A DNA stretch of 45,512 bases, taken from positions 1 through 45,512 of IMG/VR virus record IMGVR_UViG_3300030090_005281. The stretch is one strand, 5' to 3'. Positions within the stretch are counted from its first letter, which is position 1. The number at the start of each line of letters is the position of its first letter. This stretch comes from a virus. Shown here piece by piece: positions 43,943 to 45,512 of this stretch. The position numbers were made by a program, and so were the translations under genes. The notes beneath the pieces were generated by a model, which had not been told where the DNA came from, made no database searches, and saw nothing but the letters and a program-made list of their open reading frames with translations.

Positions 43943-45512
43943 ATGAATCTTAAAGAGCTTATTGAAGAGGTCAACTCAGCACTCGATTACAACCCTGATT
44001 TGGAAGCATACAAAAGTCAGGTATCTCGGGTAATTAACCGGCACTATCTTCAGATTTCAAGTCAGTATCCCTGGCTGTTTCGGCAAAAGACTGTGCCGTT
44101 GACTTTGCGTGCTGACATCAAAGGCAGCGCAGACTCAAGGTTGATGGTCGGTAGAAAAGAACATTACGGATCAAGTAATATTCTGTATTTCGAAGGCACA
44201 ACAGACGTGTCTCCAGAAATTTTTGTTAATCCAGAAATGCTTGGGAACACCTTGGTTATTGAAGGCAATGAAACAATCACTGATTGGGATAGCATTGCTC
44301 ACGGCTCATCTGAAAGAGAGTTTACAGTAACCGCAATTTTTGATCATCCATCGGAAGATCCACCAGGGCACTTTACCAACACAATTACGGGAGTCGCTGG
44401 TGGGTTGGTTGAAACTGATTTTGGTTCAGGCGAACCACGCCCTCAATCTGTTGGATACGAAGGCACATCAAGAGCTGGTGGGATGGTCGGAGCAGAGTTT
44501 CCTGATGGACATAGGCCAGGTAATGGTTGTGGTATCGTTATTGATAGACCACTTATTGATCCCAGCACTGTTGCTTACGTTACTTCAACAGATACTGATT
44601 TTGCTACTGCTACCGGCTATAACTCTGATGGAAGCTATAATTCAGACAGGACAATAACAAAAAGATATTATGAGGATTGGTCAATCGAGTTTAGGAAATA
44701 TTATCTTCCTGAAGATTGTATTGAAGTTCTTGGAATAGTAGATCGTGGATTGAAATCGTCTGTTCATTCACAAACAACATTGAAAGGTCAGACAGTAACT
44801 AGAACATCTACAAATACAGCACCTGACCGTGGACGCTTGATATTCATTGACTCTGCAAAAGAAGAGCAACTGTATTTGGATAGAGACTCACCTGGAGACC
44901 CAGTCATTGGTATCGAAGGTATGCCGACTTACGTGACCCCACCACAAGATGCACCAATTGTGATCGGCATAGAGGGTGGCCGTTATGATGGAGGTGAATT
45001 GCATGCGAACGCGCTATCCAAAACTTATACCCTAGCCTACAATAAATATATAAGCGAGTATATGATGATAACTCCTGGCGTAGTACTGACTAAACCGGGA
45101 TTGTTGTACGAGGCAGAGTATGAGTACTGCTATACTTTTGTTGAGGGTGGTGTGGAATCAGCCCCTTCTCCAGTGACCAGACTTCCGGCAGTAACAAATA
45201 ATAGAGAAAAATTTAGATATGCAGTAATTCACGGTGAGTCCACTCAGGGAAACTTTCTTAGAAACGGTCAGATGAGGCAAATGGTATTGGGGGGATCTCA
45301 TGAAGCTTTGTTCGGAGATGACATTTCAACTCATATTGAATCTGGTTTTAAGCATTGGACTGAGTCTGACAGAGAGGGTGATGCTGTTGCAAGTGATACC
45401 CCAATTACAGGAGATGACGTTTCTTTAAATAAGGTCACACGCTTTACTGGTAGGCTTAAAAGATTCTATAGACGAAAAGTCCCACCAACAAAGGCTGCAA
45501 TGGAACAAATAT
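43943..45512 (+). CDS. Head-to-tail connector-like protein, open at the window end
   Basis: The frame from ATG 43943 (AGGG 8 bases upstream) stays open to the window edge, 523 codons visible. The N-terminal 60 residues (MNLKELIEEVNSALDYNPDL followed by VSRVINRHYLQISSQYPWLF) match the helical start of phage adaptor or neck proteins. Later regions are beta-rich with Gly/Asp/Thr loops (VTSTDTDFATATGYNSDG; TLKGQTVTRTSTNTAPDRGRLIF). The size exceeds a simple adaptor, so it may be a fused neck or tail-tube protein. Role inferred from position and start. Confidence 0.7.
   Translation, partial: MNLKELIEEVNSALDYNPDLEAYKSQVSRVINRHYLQISSQYPWLFRQKTVPLTLRADIKGSADSRLMVGRKEHYGSSNILYFEGTTDVSPEIFVNPEMLGNTLVIEGNETITDWDSIAHGSSEREFTVTAIFDHPSEDPPGHFTNTITGVAGGLVETDFGSGEPRPQSVGYEGTSRAGGMVGAEFPDGHRPGNGCGIVIDRPLIDPSTVAYVTSTDTDFATATGYNSDGSYNSDRTITKRYYEDWSIEFRKYYLPEDCIEVLGIVDRGLKSSVHSQTTLKGQTVTRTSTNTAPDRGRLIFIDSAKEEQLYLDRDSPGDPVIGIEGMPTYVTPPQDAPIVIGIEGGRYDGGELHANALSKTYTLAYNKYISEYMMITPGVVLTKPGLLYEAEYEYCYTFVEGGVESAPSPVTRLPAVTNNREKFRYAVIHGESTQGNFLRNGQMRQMVLGGSHEALFGDDISTHIESGFKHWTESDREGDAVASDTPITGDDVSLNKVTRFTGRLKRFYRRKVPPTKAAMEQI

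Overview
The window is a large piece of a tailed double-stranded DNA bacteriophage (Caudoviricetes-like), probably from an uncultured source. It holds a late virion module (small and large terminase, portal, scaffold-like protein, major capsid protein, decoration protein, neck-like protein), a recombination and replication module (YqaJ exonuclease, RecT, TOPRIM primase, VirE-type helicase, SF2 helicase, SSB, RusA), lysis-type genes and orphan DNA methyltransferases. Shine-Dalgarno sites, sigma70-like promoters and rho-independent terminators point to a bacterial host, which I cannot name. No integrase was seen, so lifestyle is open, although a divergent promoter/operator switch sits at 5316-5428.

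Layout. 1-1465 (+): the end of a cell-wall hydrolase-like gene and three small membrane or coiled-coil proteins (lysis-like). 1676-5315 (-): exonuclease, RecT, an unknown protein and two DUF2589-like proteins. 5316-5428: divergent promoters, one overlapped by a palindromic operator. 5429-5990 (+): a Cro-like regulator and a protein with a histone-H1-like tail. 5987-9463 (-): VirE helicase, primase, an HTH protein and small unknowns. 9603-11119 (+): an island with two related virion-like proteins, a multi-span membrane protein and a second membrane-anchored coiled-coil protein. 11141-18721 (-): SF2 helicase, NrdR-type zinc ribbon, two adenine methyltransferases, a cytosine methyltransferase-like protein, SSB, tRNA-Asn, an FmdB-type zinc ribbon and small unknowns. 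18732-27324 (-): an accessory belt of very small, often Cys-rich and acidic genes joined by nearly identical stop/start junctions. It is punctuated by a GGGACAG repeat array (21667-21995) and three copies of a Z-DNA-prone element (23416-23498, 24351-24430, 25782-25857). 27325-27644: bidirectional control region with a TTGACA promoter to the left and four 14-bp direct repeats spaced 29-30 bp apart. 27645-45512 (+): unknown proteins, RusA, a terminator, basic small proteins, a 976-residue polyvalent protein with an ADP-ribosyltransferase-like segment, HNH, terminases, portal, scaffold, capsid and neck.

How the genes work together. The leftward operons supply recombination (exonuclease plus annealase), replication (primase, helicase, SSB) and DNA modification. 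The small-gene belt looks like host-interaction genes, expressed as translationally coupled strings. The rightward module packages and builds the virion. The 27325-27644 region probably switches between the two. Many small genes have no recognisable family. Of the genes listed, those under 60 codons (45, 59, 47, 45, 58, 55, 42 and 29 residues) were found by reading the junctions directly, and the last gene (43943 to the window end) is open at the edge.
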